Origin: Paracoccus versutus
GTDB taxonomy: Bacteria; Pseudomonadota; Alphaproteobacteria; Rhodobacterales; Rhodobacteraceae
Assembly (NCBI RefSeq): GCF_000763885.1
Contig: NZ_JRKO01000040.1
Coordinates: 1 to 57,403 of the forward strand
Length of the DNA: 57,403 nucleotides
Direction: 5' to 3'
Position numbers and translations under genes: made by a program. The notes beneath the pieces were generated by a model. That model saw only the letters and a program-made list of their open reading frames with translations, searched no databases and had not been told where the DNA came from. Below, piece by piece: positions 57,212 through 57,403 of the stretch. Each line of letters opens with the position of its first letter. The stretch's first letter is position 1.

Positions 57212-57403
57212 ATGAGCGACGATTCCAAACACGCTGGTCAAGACAAGCGCCATCACGAGGGCGATGTCGCCTTCATCCAGGCGCTGGCCGAACTGCTCGA
57301 TCGCAACGAATTGACCGAACTGACCGTCAAGCGCGAATATGACGAAAACGACCGGCTGACCGTCAGCCTGTCCAAGCACCAGAAACAGGCCGCGCCGCAA
57401 GCC
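57212..57403 (+). CDS. accB: Acetyl-CoA carboxylase biotin carboxyl carrier protein, N-terminal part (partial)
   Basis: 64 codons to the window end. After a hydrophilic start (SDDSKHAGQDKRHHEGD), DVAFIQALAELLDRNELTELTVKRE and RLTVSLSK match the AccB N-terminus, before the Pro/Ala linker and the biotinyl domain, which are outside the window. GAGGA precedes ATG 57212. The 103-nt upstream gap holds no recognised element; a TATAAG at 57145-57150 might be a -10 box. Confidence 0.85.
   Translation, partial: MSDDSKHAGQDKRHHEGDVAFIQALAELLDRNELTELTVKREYDENDRLTVSLSKHQKQAAPQA

Overview
The window is high-GC, gene-dense DNA from an alphaproteobacterium, most likely the Rhodobacteraceae and probably Paracoccus or a close relative. 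The evidence is a uniformly GC-rich third codon position, many 1-8 nt gene overlaps, a stand-alone NDUFS4-like Complex I subunit, an HdaA-type DnaA paralogue, an NnrS protein of denitrifier type, and a six-gene Mrp antiporter operon with fused A and B subunits. The genus is inferred from gene content alone. No tRNA, rRNA, CRISPR array or intact insertion sequence was seen.

Region 1 (1-9.4 kb): the 3' end of pyruvate carboxylase, then an RpiR-type regulator and a sugar/cyclitol uptake and oxidation regulon on the minus strand. It has two paralogous periplasmic binding proteins, one RbsA-type ATPase, one RbsC-type permease, two Gfo/Idh/MocA oxidoreductases and a TauE/SafE permease. Three related palindromes, one a perfect 18-bp inverted repeat, lie in front of the regulator and both transport/oxidation units. 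They are strong candidates for the RpiR operator and define the regulon.

Region 2 (9.3-12.5 kb): a decayed segment. It contains a chimeric, frameshifted ABC-ATPase/binding-protein pseudogene that still has an operator-like site in its promoter, and two tandem 5'-truncated TonB-dependent receptor remnants.

Region 3 (12.5-27.7 kb): mostly core genes. These are nnrS, the Complex I subunit, uvrB, an I78-inhibitor-like lipoprotein, an orphan ParA-like ATPase, an ABM-domain protein, an M19 dipeptidase, a ppx-ppk-hdaA-AI-2E-exporter-like minus-strand cluster, and proS.

Region 4 (27.9-37.1 kb): a surface-glycan locus. gmd, a GDP-fucose-synthase/ColC-like reductase and a ColD-type 3-dehydratase, with His replacing the PLP lysine, form a complete predicted route to GDP-L-colitose. 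A CE2-like esterase, a GT61 transferase and a hexapeptide acetyltransferase follow. Next comes a three-gene AMP-ligase / acyl-carrier-protein / PLP-decarboxylase cassette like those seen with exosortase-A loci, although no exosortase is visible here. This combination is the most interesting system in the window.

Region 5 (37.3-57.4 kb): the mrpA(B)CDEFG operon, then convergent aroB-aroK. Next is a tightly overlapped operon of a small membrane protein, a secreted protein, xerD and a CorC-type CBS protein. It is followed by a purine/xanthine permease, a large GT23-like protein with an HxRRGD motif, transketolase, an EamA transporter, an LpxL-type acyltransferase and the start of accB. A short dispersed motif (GGGTATTTGGGCAACG core) occurs three times between genes.
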